Position numbers and translations under genes: made by a program. The notes under the pieces are model-generated. The model saw nothing but the letters and a program-made list of their open reading frames with translations, searched no databases and was not told the origin of the DNA. This document shows positions 18,410-27,911 of a stretch of 64,000 nucleotides of DNA, one piece after another. The stretch is from Demequina phytophila (lineage in GTDB: Bacteria > Actinomycetota > Actinomycetes > Actinomycetales > Demequinaceae), in assembly GCF_000971135.1 (NCBI RefSeq), contig NZ_BBLW01000006.1:62001-126000 (forward strand). Direction: 5' to 3'. The number at the start of each line of letters is the position of its first letter. The stretch's first letter is position 1.

Positions 18410-20197
18410 CTAGCAGCCGGTGGCCCCCTCCGCGAGGCGCTCGATAGCTACCTCTCGCGGTCCCGGTGTCTGGACGTACTCGGGCGGAAGCACGCCGTCT
18501 ACGTGCGCGTCAACCTCGAACTGAAGCGTGGTCGACGCGCCCGGCGCAAGCTCGATCCGAGCGGTCGCCAATGTCCGACCGGCTTGATGCTCGGGGCGCA
18601 CCTTGATCTTGTCACCATCCAACGTTGCGCGAGTGATGCCTGTGCCGACGGCGGGATAGACGAGGACATTCGCGTGAAACTCAGCTAACGGGACGAATAT
18701 GCCCTCGCCGGCGACATACTCGGGCAGCGACTCGGCGTCACCATCGAAGGTATGGGTATAGGTAATCGAGATGGTCTGGCCCGCGATCGAACCGTCCGCG
18801 CACATCCGGTCGGTCACGGTCGCTTCAGCGTCGATGTAGTAGCCGATCTTCGAGCCCGATCCATCGTTGACAAACACCCCGACCGTGCCTTCGCGCTCGA
18901 GGAATGCACCCGCGATCCGGGTGGGCTGGAGGAGGTCCTGCTCGTGCGCGGCTGAGGACCACACCATCAATCGGCCTGCGTCAATCGCGCGCTCGACCCC
19001 CTGGACCGCAGACCCGCGGCCCGAGGTGATCTCGCCGAACAACGCCGCGGAGGCGCGCGCGAAGAAGTCATCCTGGTCGGCAGGATTGGCGTACTCGAAA
19101 TACGCGTCGCTGAGCATGACGTCCGCGAGGTTGTCCGAGGTGATCTCGAACGGACCCACCGCAACTGGGGCGGCGCCCTCGAGCATCCACCCGAGCGCGA
19201 TCGGGTCGATCGACACGACGCCGTCGACCTCGTCGCCTCCGCCCGCGGTCCAGAATCGGGTCATCAACTCGGCTGCACGCGGGAACTCGGGTGTGAAGTT
19301 CACATCCTGGGGGAACATCTGCATCTGGTCACCGAAGATGCGCGCCTCATCCGTGGAAAGGCCACCCACTCCGTCGTACTTCACGAGGCTGCTCGCTGGA
19401 CGAAAATCGCCCAGTTCAATGCGCCCGTCCTGGACGGCGATCTCGATGATCGCTCCTGGGATCCCGCCGGAGGCGCGCGGCTCGGCGTTGTTCTGCACCA
19501 TCACCAGATAGGTGCGCTCGCCCTCTCCACCGAGCATCGACGGCAACAGCTCAGCCGCCGCGTGCGCGGAGCCCACCAGTCCGGAGAGCTCGTCGACCTG
19601 CTCGCGCAGGTCGAGGAAGGGCGTCGCGACCTGGTCGACCGTGTGCGCGAGGCTGACGTCGCCGAGAGCCGCGGACTGCGCGTCCAGTGCTCCCACAGCC
19701 GCCGCCAGAGGCTCGCGGTAGGGCTCGAGAACGTACGGGTCGATGCGGCCGTTCTCGAAGCCGGGCACGGCGAGCGCGTCGAGGCTGTCCATCTGCGCGA
19801 GGGGCGCGAGCGCCTCCGTCGCCATCGCGTCGACGGCGTCACCGGCGGCCATGAGCGGCCGCACCTGGTCCGAGACCCACGGCATGCGCGCCGCGAGCGA
19901 CCAGTGGAACCCGGAAGTGGCGTCCGCGAACGCACGCGCGGACTCCTCGAGGCCGTCGACCTCCGCGGCGAGCGCGGAGGCGTCGCGGTTCGAGACGGCC
20001 TCCTTGGCGGCGGTCGCGTGCGCGGTGAGAGCGTCGGAAGAGTCGAGCATGGTCTTCGCGTCCCACGTGAACAGCGCGCCCACTCCCACCACCACGACCC
20101 CAAAGCCTCCTACCATCCACGGCCACACGCGGCGACGCTTGCGGGCGGGTTGCGGCGCGGGCTGGCCTGCGGCCGACTCGGGGGTGGCGTCGCTCAT
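18410..20197 (-). CDS. DUF4012 membrane-anchored protein, set 1
   Basis: 595 residues: a short basic cytoplasmic N-terminus (ARKRRRVWPW), one membrane helix at about 27-46, then a large extracytoplasmic part. Residues ~50-200 are Ala-rich and probably helical; from about 225 the DUF4012 signature VMVQNNAEPRASGGIPGA follows. DUF4012 proteins recur in polysaccharide clusters of Actinobacteria and Chloroflexi without a known activity; a role in transferring or assembling polymer outside the membrane is only inferred. The last residue is Cys, as in the paralogue at 20.9 kb. ATG is preceded by GAAGGA. Confidence 0.85.
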   Translation of the reverse strand: MSDATPESAAGQPAPQPARKRRRVWPWMVGGFGVVVVGVGALFTWDAKTMLDSSDALTAHATAAKEAVSNRDASALAAEVDGLEESARAFADATSGFHWSLAARMPWVSDQVRPLMAAGDAVDAMATEALAPLAQMDSLDALAVPGFENGRIDPYVLEPYREPLAAAVGALDAQSAALGDVSLAHTVDQVATPFLDLREQVDELSGLVGSAHAAAELLPSMLGGEGERTYLVMVQNNAEPRASGGIPGAIIEIAVQDGRIELGDFRPASSLVKYDGVGGLSTDEARIFGDQMQMFPQDVNFTPEFPRAAELMTRFWTAGGGDEVDGVVSIDPIALGWMLEGAAPVAVGPFEITSDNLADVMLSDAYFEYANPADQDDFFARASAALFGEITSGRGSAVQGVERAIDAGRLMVWSSAAHEQDLLQPTRIAGAFLEREGTVGVFVNDGSGSKIGYYIDAEATVTDRMCADGSIAGQTISITYTHTFDGDAESLPEYVAGEGIFVPLAEFHANVLVYPAVGTGITRATLDGDKIKVRPEHQAGRTLATARIELAPGASTTLQFEVDAHVDGVLPPEYVQTPGPREVAIERLAEGATGC

Positions 20198-20254
20198 CGG
20201 TGTCCTTCAGGTGGGGGGCTGCGGCGCCCAGGTTACCCGTGTCCAGGCACGGCA

Positions 20255-20292
20255 ACGGCCTCGGGTCCGCCGTCCGGCGGACCCGAGGCCGT
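20255..20292. terminator. Terminator after small surface protein gene
   Basis: A perfect 17-bp stem (20255-20271 with 20276-20292) and 4-base loop, 9 bases after the stop of the leftward surface-protein gene. It separates that gene from the DUF4012 gene downstream. Confidence 0.85.
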
Positions 20293-20300
20293 GTGAAGCG

Positions 20301-20807
20301 TTACGCGTTCTGCGCGGCGCGGCGACGCGCGCCGATGAACACGGTCGCGGCGCCCGCGACCAGCAGGCCGGCGGCACCCGCCGCGAGGCCGACGTTCTCG
20401 AAGCCGGTGCCGGAGAGCTCGTCGCTCGAACCCGCGGTCCCGGCGGCGACGACCTCGATCGAGGCGGTGTCCACGGCCTCGCCGTCGACGATCGCCGTGA
20501 GACCCAGGGTGCCGGCGGTGCTCGGCGCGGTCACGGTGAAGCTCGCGGCCCCTCCGGAGATGGTCTTGGTCGCGGACGTCACGGTGCCCGCGATCGAGGC
20601 GTCCGCGCCGGACGTGGTGGCCTGGAGCGCGGCGTCGGAGCCCTCGGGCCCCTCGACGTCGCAATCGAACGGCTGGCCCACCTCGATGATGGAGACGTCG
20701 CAGCCGATGGCGTCCTCACCGCTGGTGTAGTCCTCAGCGAATGCGGCGGTTGGAGCAAGAATGGCCGCGCCTGCCAGCGCGGTCACGGCAAGGGTACGTA
20801 CGAACAT
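20301..20807 (-). CDS. Small secreted surface protein with LSGTG/TM/Arg tail, set 1
   Basis: 168 residues. A Sec signal peptide (LAVTALAGAAILAPTAAFA, cleavage AFA/ED) is followed by a beta-rich region with two Cys and no recognised domain. The C-terminus carries ELSGTGFENVG, a hydrophobic helix and GARRRAAQNA, the layout of a sortase signal with LSGTG in place of LPXTG/LAXTG. ATG at 20807 follows GGGAGG, so the ATG six codons upstream is rejected. Function unknown; possibly a wall-linked partner of the polysaccharide system. A smaller analogue lies at 32.6 kb. Confidence 0.7.
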   Translation of the reverse strand: MFVRTLAVTALAGAAILAPTAAFAEDYTSGEDAIGCDVSIIEVGQPFDCDVEGPEGSDAALQATTSGADASIAGTVTSATKTISGGAASFTVTAPSTAGTLGLTAIVDGEAVDTASIEVVAAGTAGSSDELSGTGFENVGLAAGAAGLLVAGAATVFIGARRRAAQNA

Positions 20808-20862
20808 GGTGGAGCCTCCCAGCACACGGCGCCCTCAGCAGCGCCGTTTTGACAACCCATGC

Positions 20863-20871
20863 ATCATAACA
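20863..20871 (-). promoter_or_regulatory. Possible extended -10 promoter for surface protein gene
   Basis: On the minus strand TGTTATGAT gives an extended -10 element (TGN plus TATGAT) about 55 bases before the ATG at 20807. No -35 hexamer is recognisable, as is common with extended -10 promoters. The resulting leader contains a 7-bp hairpin (20826-20832/20841-20847). Confidence 0.35.
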
Positions 20872-20925
20872 ACTGTTCACCCATCATTTCGGGGCCCGAG
20901 GTAAACATCCCGTTACGTCCGCTTC

Positions 20926-22701
20926 TCAGCACGTGGAGGATTGCTCGAACGCCAACTGCGGCTGGTTGGGCCGAGGCCCCGGCGTCATCTGCAACCCCGG
21001 CAGGCCCAGCCCCGCCTCGGTCGCCTGCAATTCGTAGACAAGGTTCACCTGCCCGCCGGGCTTGAGCTCGATCCGCCTCTGCGACATCGCGCGCCCGTCG
21101 TGGACGTCCTCGACCACCTCGGAGTCCTCGCCGTCGCGGGTGACGCCCGCGAGCGAGAAGCCCGCCGGCGGGTAGACCACCACATTGGCGTGGAACTCCC
21201 CGCGGGGCACGTACTGAGGGATGCCGATGATGTAGCCCGGCAGATCCTTGACGTCACCCTCGTAGCCGTGGCGCAACTCCACCTCGACGCTCATCGAGTC
21301 GATCGATCCGTCGTTGCACTGGTAGGCCGTCACCAGCACGTCGGACCCGATGTAGTAGCCGATCTTCGAGCCCGACCCGTCGTTGAGGAACACGCCCAGG
21401 GTGTCGGAGTTCTCGAGGAACGCCCCGCCCACGCCGGTCGACGCGAGCAACGCCTCCTCATCCGCGTCCGCGGACCACAGCAGGAACCGGTGCGCGTCGA
21501 TCGCCTGCTCCACACCCGACACCGAGGCAGCCTGCCCGCCCACCACCTGCGCGAATAGCGCGGCGGCGGTGCGGGCGAAGAACTCGTCCTGCTTGAGCGG
21601 GTCGTCATAGAGGAAGTACGCCTGGTTGAGCATCACCTGCGCGAGGTTCTCCCCCGTGATCTCGATCCCGCCCGCCTCCAGCGGCGCCGAGCCCTCGAGC
21701 ATCCACCCCAGCGCGACAGGGTCGATCGACACCACCGCGTCCGGCCGCTCGCCGTACTTCAGCTCCCAGAAGTCGACCAGGATCTCCGCGGTGCGGGGGA
21801 ACTCCGGGGTGAAGTTCGCGTCATGCGGGTACGTCTTCATGCGGTCCGAGTAGATCCGCTCCTCGTCCTCCGTGATCTCCACCCGGCCCGCGTCGTCGAT
21901 GAGGTCGCGCGCCGCGGCGTAGCGCCCGAGCTCCATGCGCCCGTCATCGACCGTCAGTTCGAAGTACGCTCCGGGGAGCCCGCCCGTGGTGCGCGGCTCG
22001 GCGTTGTTCTGCACCACCACCAGGTAGTGCCGCGCCCCCTCGCCGCCCAGCATGGACGGCAGCAGCTCCGCGGTCGCGTGTGCGCCCTCGACCAGCCCGC
22101 CGAGCGTCTCGATCTGGCGCTCGAGCCCTCGCACCAGGTCGTTGACCGGCAGCCACGACCGCGACGTGTCCACCGCCGCCAGGGTCTGCGCTTCCGTGGC
22201 GAGCGTCTCGGCGGCCACCGCGAGCGGCTCGCGGTACTCCTCGAGCACGTACGGGTCCACGCGGCCGCCCTCGAAGCTGGGGACCTCGAACGCCGCCAGG
22301 CTGTCCTGGCCCGCCAACGGCGCCAGGGCATCGTCCGCCACCGCACCCACGGCCTCCCCCGCAGCGACCAGCGGCGCGGCCTGCAGCCGCAGCCACGGGA
22401 GGTGGGACGCCAGCCACCAGTGCGGACCCGAGGTCGCGGACTCGAACGTCCGCGCAGCCTCCTGGACCTGCGCCACCTCGCTCGAGAGCGCCTCCGCGTC
22501 CGCCGCGGTCAGCGCCTCCTGCGCCGCCTCCGCATGCTGGTCGACGGCGGTCGCCGCCGAGGTGAGCCGGGCCGCGTCGTAGGTCAGCCACGCGAGCATT
22601 CCGCCGAGCACGAGCAGCACCACACCCACGACCATCCACGGCCAGCGGCGCCGCCTTTTGCGCGGGCGCGCCTTGTCCGCGGCCGCGACTTCCTCGGCCA
22701 T
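20926..22701 (-). CDS. DUF4012 membrane-anchored protein, set 2
   Basis: 591 residues, full-length paralogue of the protein at 18.4-20.2 kb with the same plan: basic RPRKRRRRWPW, one membrane helix (~20-42), Ala-rich helical region, then the DUF4012 core with VVVQNNAEPRTTGGLPGA and the VSIDPVALGWMLEGSAPLE segment. It also ends in Cys. ATG is preceded by GAGGGAGGGG. It is the last gene of a leftward unit with the GT4, autokinase and polymerase genes, which ties DUF4012 to chain polymerisation and length control. Biochemical role unknown. Confidence 0.85.
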   Translation of the reverse strand: MAEEVAAADKARPRKRRRRWPWMVVGVVLLVLGGMLAWLTYDAARLTSAATAVDQHAEAAQEALTAADAEALSSEVAQVQEAARTFESATSGPHWWLASHLPWLRLQAAPLVAAGEAVGAVADDALAPLAGQDSLAAFEVPSFEGGRVDPYVLEEYREPLAVAAETLATEAQTLAAVDTSRSWLPVNDLVRGLERQIETLGGLVEGAHATAELLPSMLGGEGARHYLVVVQNNAEPRTTGGLPGAYFELTVDDGRMELGRYAAARDLIDDAGRVEITEDEERIYSDRMKTYPHDANFTPEFPRTAEILVDFWELKYGERPDAVVSIDPVALGWMLEGSAPLEAGGIEITGENLAQVMLNQAYFLYDDPLKQDEFFARTAAALFAQVVGGQAASVSGVEQAIDAHRFLLWSADADEEALLASTGVGGAFLENSDTLGVFLNDGSGSKIGYYIGSDVLVTAYQCNDGSIDSMSVEVELRHGYEGDVKDLPGYIIGIPQYVPRGEFHANVVVYPPAGFSLAGVTRDGEDSEVVEDVHDGRAMSQRRIELKPGGQVNLVYELQATEAGLGLPGLQMTPGPRPNQPQLAFEQSSTC

Positions 22702-22728
22702 GTCCCCTCCCTCAGCGGTGGCGGTAGG

Positions 22729-23973
22729 TCAGGAGACCTCCACCGTCGTGTCGAGCCCCAGCACCGTCACGAACGCGTCGATCGCGGCGTCCTCCGCGAG
22801 CACCGCCTCGCGATACGCGCGGCCGTTCGCGCCCAGCGCGTCCGCGCGCACAGCATCCGCGGCGAGCGCTAGCGCGCCGTCGACGAGCGCGTCCGGATCG
22901 CCCGACGTCACGACCTGGCCGGCGTCGGCGGCGCGGACCTCGTCGGCGGTCACGCCCGACGGGTCGGTCGCGGCGAGCACCGGCCGTCCCGCGTCGAAAT
23001 ACGAGGTGAGCTTCGACGGCACCGCCATCTCGGAGACGCCGGGCGCCTCGTGCACCAGGAGGATGTCTGCCGCGGCAAGCGCGCCGCGGAAGGCCTCGTC
23101 GTCGAGCGGGGCGAGGAAGTCGAGGTTGCTCAGGCCCTGAGCGGCGTCCTCGAGCCGCGCGCGCTCGCCGCCGTCGCCGAGCATGACGAATCGAAGTTTT
23201 TCGCCGCGCTCCTCGGCACGGCGCGCCGCGGTCACCACGTGCTCGAGGCCCTGCTTCACGCCCATGTTGCCCGCGTGGAGGATGACGGTCTCCCCACCCC
23301 AACCGCGCTCACGTCGCGCGGCCGCGCGGTCGATGGGCGCGTGCGGTGCGAGGTGCGTCCAGTTGCGGACGATGGAGACCTTGTCAGGGTCCACGCCATA
23401 GTCCTCGACCACGGCGCGCTTGAAACGGTCGTGGATGACGATCACGCGATCCGAGCCGCGCAGCATCGAGCCCTCGACCGCGTGCAAGATCTTCGCGACG
23501 GCGCCACCGCCGGACGTCTCCTGCTGGCCACGCCCGTAAAGGTCCTGGATCCAGACCGCGAGCTCCGCGTCGCGGTGGGTGACGCGGGCGCGCAGCCGCG
23601 CGATCGCGGAGCTGAACAGCGCCGGCGACACGAGCAGCACCACGTCCGGCTTGCCCCACGGCGCGAACACCGACCGCGCACCAAGCGTGATCTCCGACAG
23701 CAGCCGCGGCACCCCCTGGGGGCGGCGCGGCACATAGTGAAGGACGCGGCGCACGTCGACGCCCGCGTCGTCCTCACGCGACTTCCACTTCTTGAAGCCG
23801 GGGTAGATCTCCCACTCGGGGTAATGAGGCTGCGCGGTCAGCACCCGGATCGCGCGACCGCGCTTCGCAAGCGCCCGGGCCAGCGCACCCGTATACGGGC
23901 CGATGCCGGTCCGCTCGGGCGGGTAGTTGATGCCGACGATCAGGACGTCGCTGGACTCCGCGGTGGCGCTCAC
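22729..23973 (-). CDS. Family 4 glycosyltransferase, WcaI-like
   Basis: 414 residues of GT-B fold resembling WcaI-type transferases: GINYPPERTGIGPYTGALA at the N-terminus, LTAQPHYPEWEIYPGF, the IQDLYGRG segment, HAGNMGVKQGLEHVV at the domain linker and HEAPGVSEMAVPSKLTSY in the donor site. WcaI of colanic acid synthesis adds fucose or a related sugar, which would fit gmd/fcl nearby, but donor choice cannot be inferred safely. GTG start after GAGGGG. Lies 76 bases after the autokinase gene and 27 before DUF4012. Confidence 0.8.
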   Translation of the reverse strand: MSATAESSDVLIVGINYPPERTGIGPYTGALARALAKRGRAIRVLTAQPHYPEWEIYPGFKKWKSREDDAGVDVRRVLHYVPRRPQGVPRLLSEITLGARSVFAPWGKPDVVLLVSPALFSSAIARLRARVTHRDAELAVWIQDLYGRGQQETSGGGAVAKILHAVEGSMLRGSDRVIVIHDRFKRAVVEDYGVDPDKVSIVRNWTHLAPHAPIDRAAARRERGWGGETVILHAGNMGVKQGLEHVVTAARRAEERGEKLRFVMLGDGGERARLEDAAQGLSNLDFLAPLDDEAFRGALAAADILLVHEAPGVSEMAVPSKLTSYFDAGRPVLAATDPSGVTADEVRAADAGQVVTSGDPDALVDGALALAADAVRADALGANGRAYREAVLAEDAAIDAFVTVLGLDTTVEVS

Positions 23974-24049
23974 TCGTTCCCCTCACGCGAACCCACGGGC
24001 GGGGTCACACGGGTCAAGGGTATTGCGCGGCCGCCCTTCACTGTCGCCC

Positions 24050-26191
24050 TCAGCTCGACTCGGACGAGTCGCCGCCGCCCACGACGCGGACGCCCGCCGT
24101 CACCGGCTCGGCCTCCCCGTCATCCTCGACCTCGGGGATCGCCACGGACTCGTCGGCCGCCTCGATGCGCTCCTTCTCCGTGGCCTCCGCAAGCTCGCGC
24201 TCGACCTCCTCGAGGTCCCCGGCGAACTCGGACTCGTCGATCTCGGGCACCGGGATCGAGTCCTCGTCGTCCTCGTCCGCGACAGCCTCGGGCTCGGCGG
24301 ACTCGTCGGACTCATCCTCGGCGTCCGCCTCGGCCTCGACCGCCTCGATCGCCTCGTCCGCGTCGTCGACCTCCACCACCTCGTCGGCGTCCAGGGCGCC
24401 CTCAACACCCTCACCGTCGACGACGCCCTCGGATCCGCCTGCCGGCGGCTCCTCCTCCGCGGTCTCGGTGGCGTCGAGCGCGAGGTCCAGCGCGTCCTGC
24501 TCGACGGGCGGCACGCTCGCCCGCGACTTGCCGCGTGGGCGCGGCGGCTTCCTCCGCGCGCGCTCGCCTCCGCCGCCGGACGCGGCGGGGCCGGGACTGT
24601 CCAACGGCTCGTCCTCCTCGGCCGCGGCCTCGGCGACGGGCTCAGCCTCGGGCTCCGACGAAACCTCCGCAACCTCCCCGGCGGCGACCTCGTCTCCCGG
24701 CGAGGCCACCGCATCGTCCACCGTCGCGACAGGCTCGACCGGCGCATCGTCCCCCGCAACGTCCGCAGCGACGGCGGCCAGCTCAGGCTCCGGTTCGGCG
24801 GGCGGCGCCTCGAGGGCCTTCTTGTCCCCCGACGCGTACACGTACGCCCCCGAGCGGTACGGCGACCGGTACGCGCCGCGCACCGGCACGCCGTCGAGGA
24901 TCACGCCGATCGCGCGACCCTTGACCTTCTCCAGGTCGCCGATCGCCTGCTCGAGCTCGTCGATGGTGGTCCGCCCGGCGCGCGCCACCACCAGCGCGCC
25001 GTCCGTGCGCGCGGTCAGCACCGCGGCGTCCGTGACGGGCAGCAGCGGCGGCGTGTCGACCAGCACCATGGTGTCCGGCGGGAACGAGTACAGCAGCTGG
25101 TGCATCGCGTCCGAGGCGAGCAGCTCCGACGGGTTGGGCGGGATGGAGCCCGACGCGAGCACCTGGAAGTGCCCCGTGGTGCCGTACGTGTGCAGCGCCT
25201 TGTCCAGCGCGATCCGCCCCACCAGCACGTCCGTGAGCCCGATCGCGTCGGGCAGGCCCAGGTTGGTCGCGACCGCGGGACGGCGCAGGTCCGCGTCCAC
25301 GAGCACCACGTCGCGGCCCGCCTCCGCGATGGCCTCCGCGAGCTTGGCGATGGTGGTGGACTTGCCGTCGCCCGGCAGCGCCGACGTCACCACGATCACC
25401 CGCGGCGGGTGATCGATGTCCACGAACTGCAGGTTGGTGCGCAGCTGACGGATGGACTCCTTCATCGCGAAGTCGTCGCCGCCGGCCGTCACGCCGGCCT
25501 TCGCGATCTGCTGGTTGAACGGCAGCGCGCCCACCACGGGGATGTCGAACAGGCTCTCGATGTCCGCGGGCTTGCGCAGGCGGCGGTCCTGCGTGGACCG
25601 CACCACCGCGACCACGATCCCCACCACCAGGCCGATGATCAGGCCCAACGCCACCGTCAGCTTGACGTTCGGCGACGTGGGGACGTCCGGCAGGGACGCG
25701 GTGTCGAGCGCCATCAGGCCCACCGCCGCCGGGGAGCCGCCCGTCGCGGTCGCCTGCGCGTTCTCGATCTCCGCCACCACGGACGTGGTCGCCACCACCC
25801 ACGCGTTCGCGAGGTCGCGTGCGGCCTCCGGCGTGGGGCCGTGCGCGTAGATGCGGATCACCGCGGTGTCGGTGGAGTTCGCGATGGAGACCTGGTCGAG
25901 GAGCTCGTCCGCGGTGAGGTCGGAGCCCACCATCTCCCCCGCCCGCGCCGCGACCGTGCGCGACTTCGCGATGTCGACGTAGCTCTTGACGTTCGACTCC
26001 GCGTCGTTGCCCACGATCGATGATCCGTCGCCCGCCGAGGCGTCCGTGGTGATCACCGCGGAGCTCGCCGCGGTCCACACCTTCTCCTGGACCATGGTCC
26101 AGCCGAACGCGAGCGCGCCGCCCACCAGCGTCATGGCGAAGATCGCCAGCCAGTGCGAGCGGAAGATCCGCATGTACTCCTGGAGCGTCAT
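24050..26191 (-). CDS. Wzz-CpsD type tyrosine autokinase with acidic tail, set 2
   Basis: 713 residues. The Wzz part has membrane helices near 13-35 and 176-198; the kinase has Walker A PGDGKST (273-279), an intact Walker A' VDADLRRP (D299, D301) and Walker B VDTPP (D379). Tyrosines at 441, 445, 450 and 452 form a short cluster. Residues 453-713 are a Glu/Asp/Ala/Pro-rich extension without any Tyr, interrupted by one basic patch (ERARRKPPRPRGKSR). This tail is absent from the set-1 kinase and from typical BY-kinases. The ATG overlaps the polymerase stop (ATGA), so both are coupled. Confidence 0.9.
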   Translation of the reverse strand: MTLQEYMRIFRSHWLAIFAMTLVGGALAFGWTMVQEKVWTAASSAVITTDASAGDGSSIVGNDAESNVKSYVDIAKSRTVAARAGEMVGSDLTADELLDQVSIANSTDTAVIRIYAHGPTPEAARDLANAWVVATTSVVAEIENAQATATGGSPAAVGLMALDTASLPDVPTSPNVKLTVALGLIIGLVVGIVVAVVRSTQDRRLRKPADIESLFDIPVVGALPFNQQIAKAGVTAGGDDFAMKESIRQLRTNLQFVDIDHPPRVIVVTSALPGDGKSTTIAKLAEAIAEAGRDVVLVDADLRRPAVATNLGLPDAIGLTDVLVGRIALDKALHTYGTTGHFQVLASGSIPPNPSELLASDAMHQLLYSFPPDTMVLVDTPPLLPVTDAAVLTARTDGALVVARAGRTTIDELEQAIGDLEKVKGRAIGVILDGVPVRGAYRSPYRSGAYVYASGDKKALEAPPAEPEPELAAVAADVAGDDAPVEPVATVDDAVASPGDEVAAGEVAEVSSEPEAEPVAEAAAEEDEPLDSPGPAASGGGGERARRKPPRPRGKSRASVPPVEQDALDLALDATETAEEEPPAGGSEGVVDGEGVEGALDADEVVEVDDADEAIEAVEAEADAEDESDESAEPEAVADEDDEDSIPVPEIDESEFAGDLEEVERELAEATEKERIEAADESVAIPEVEDDGEAEPVTAGVRVVGGGDSSESS

Positions 26192-27831
26192 GAGTCCCCC
26201 CGGTCTCTCGCGCCTCGCGCCAGTGTAGGACCACGCATCCCCCGCGTGGAAGATCCGTTTTCACCGCTATTTGACAGGTTCGGGCGGACGATGCGGCGGG
26301 TGCGCTTGCGCGCCCCGTCCAGCAGCCCGGCCGCGGGTCCCGTGACGAGGTAGCAGGCCACCACCAGCGCCATGCCCTTGCTCATGGATTGGAGCAGCGG
26401 CCCGCGCATGAGGATGAATCCGTAGCCGGCGAGCAGCGGCAGCAGCAGCGCGACGAAGGTGGTCTTGCCGAATCCGACGTGGTCGCGCGTGAGGTCCAGC
26501 CTGTCCTCCAGGCGCCGCGCGCCCCACCCGAACAGCAGGAACGCCGCCCCGAGCCCTATCCAGCCGAAGTCGATCCACACCTCGAGCGGCAGCGGCGAGC
26601 TGAGGTTGGTGATCGCGAGGTCGAAGTGTTTGCCCAACAGGACGCCGGTGTCCTCGCCCTTGCCGCTCCAGAGGGATCGTGGGACGAAGAAGAGCACGGC
26701 GGACCCGGTCTGGAGGCCCCGGGTGAAGCCCTCGTCCTGGACGTAGTCGACGCCGTTGGCGGTCATCACCACCTGGTCGTAGTCCTTGGTGGAGATCTTC
26801 TCCGCGACGGAGGTCACCTGCACCTGAGAGCCCTGGCCCACCGCGTCGTAGCGGGTGACGTCCGTGTACGGGAAGATCACGAGGGCGCCGAGGATGCCGA
26901 GGGTCACCGCCGCCGTGAATCTGCGGCGGCTGAGGCCGGGGATCGCGTAGGCGATGCCGACGAGGACGGTGAGGGCCCAGTAGCGGGCGGTCACCAGCGG
27001 GTTGTTCACGATGACGTTGAGGCCCAGCACGAGCGCGAACCACAGGAAGTCGGTGGCCTCGCGCTTGCCCTTGTCCAGCAGCACGATGATCCAGCCGATC
27101 AGCGCCACCAGCGCCGGCCCCACGCTCGCCGCGAGGATGATGGTCGCCATCGCCTGGTTCCCGTCGGACCGCAGGCCGGCGTCTACGTACGCCTGCGTGA
27201 GCGCGGCGCGGCTCTGGAAGAACACGGCGGGGCCGCCCAGCGAGCCGACGTAGATCCCCGTGGACAGCGTCGCGAACACGCTGAGCCCCACCAGGCGCGG
27301 CCGCGTCATGACGCGGCCCTGGGCCCGGACATCGTCCGGTGTGGTGGTGGCGGCCTTGGGGCCGCCCGTGCGCTTGGCGAGGTGGTGGCCCAGCTCGAAC
27401 GCGATGGCCGCGGCGAGGAACAGGAGGCCGGCCTCGGCCATGTCCTCGATCGCGACCAGGAAGTACCCGAAGCTCTGCGTGTTGAGCTGCGCGAGCGGCA
27501 CCACGCCCGCGGAGATGTAGAGGAACATCCAGAACGTGCCGGCGACGATGTGCGGGCGGGGTTGCGCGATCAGGATCGCCAGGCGGATGGCCGAGGCGCA
27601 CGTGATGAGCAGCGCGATCGGGTACAGGCCGGGCGAGATGGACGCCTGCTCCTCGGTGACCGGGAGCAGCAGGATCGGGAGCGCGATCGCGAGGATCGCG
27701 AAGCACAGCGGGATCGCGTCGAACGCGGCGCCGCCCAGGGTGCGGGCCCGGGCGAAGGCGCGCGACAGCCGGGTGTGGGCGGGACCCAGCTGGGCCTTCC
27801 CATGCTCAAGGCTGTGCCGCACCTCCGTCAC
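26188..27831 (-). CDS. Wzy-like polysaccharide polymerase, set 2 (putative)
   Basis: 547 residues with about 12 membrane segments and a periplasmic-side loop around residues 320-420, the arrangement of O-antigen/capsule polymerases. It is followed with a four-base overlap by the autokinase gene, a common partner of Wzy. GTG start at 27831 is supported by AAGGGGG. First gene of a leftward four-gene unit and divergent from the second flippase. Confidence 0.7.
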   Translation of the reverse strand: MTEVRHSLEHGKAQLGPAHTRLSRAFARARTLGGAAFDAIPLCFAILAIALPILLLPVTEEQASISPGLYPIALLITCASAIRLAILIAQPRPHIVAGTFWMFLYISAGVVPLAQLNTQSFGYFLVAIEDMAEAGLLFLAAAIAFELGHHLAKRTGGPKAATTTPDDVRAQGRVMTRPRLVGLSVFATLSTGIYVGSLGGPAVFFQSRAALTQAYVDAGLRSDGNQAMATIILAASVGPALVALIGWIIVLLDKGKREATDFLWFALVLGLNVIVNNPLVTARYWALTVLVGIAYAIPGLSRRRFTAAVTLGILGALVIFPYTDVTRYDAVGQGSQVQVTSVAEKISTKDYDQVVMTANGVDYVQDEGFTRGLQTGSAVLFFVPRSLWSGKGEDTGVLLGKHFDLAITNLSSPLPLEVWIDFGWIGLGAAFLLFGWGARRLEDRLDLTRDHVGFGKTTFVALLLPLLAGYGFILMRGPLLQSMSKGMALVVACYLVTGPAAGLLDGARKRTRRIVRPNLSNSGENGSSTRGMRGPTLARGARDRGDS

Positions 27832-27911
27832 CGATATCCCCCTTCTCGGCGTGAGGCCTTCTCAGGGTCAGGGTAGTCGCGCGGGCTTGTTGCGGATAGG
27901 GGTGGATTTTT

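Noticed and set aside
20826-20850. Hairpin plus TTTT as a terminator
   Set aside because: The T run follows only on the plus strand, where no gene ends; on the minus strand it is in the leader of the surface protein gene.
23050-26023. Long rightward frames opposite the GT4 and autokinase genes
   Set aside because: They are Arg/His/Pro-rich antisense frames without start signals or domains and mirror well-supported genes.
26389-27876. A 495-residue rightward frame opposite the polymerase
   Set aside because: Highly charged shadow sequence without known motifs; the membrane protein on the other strand is convincing.
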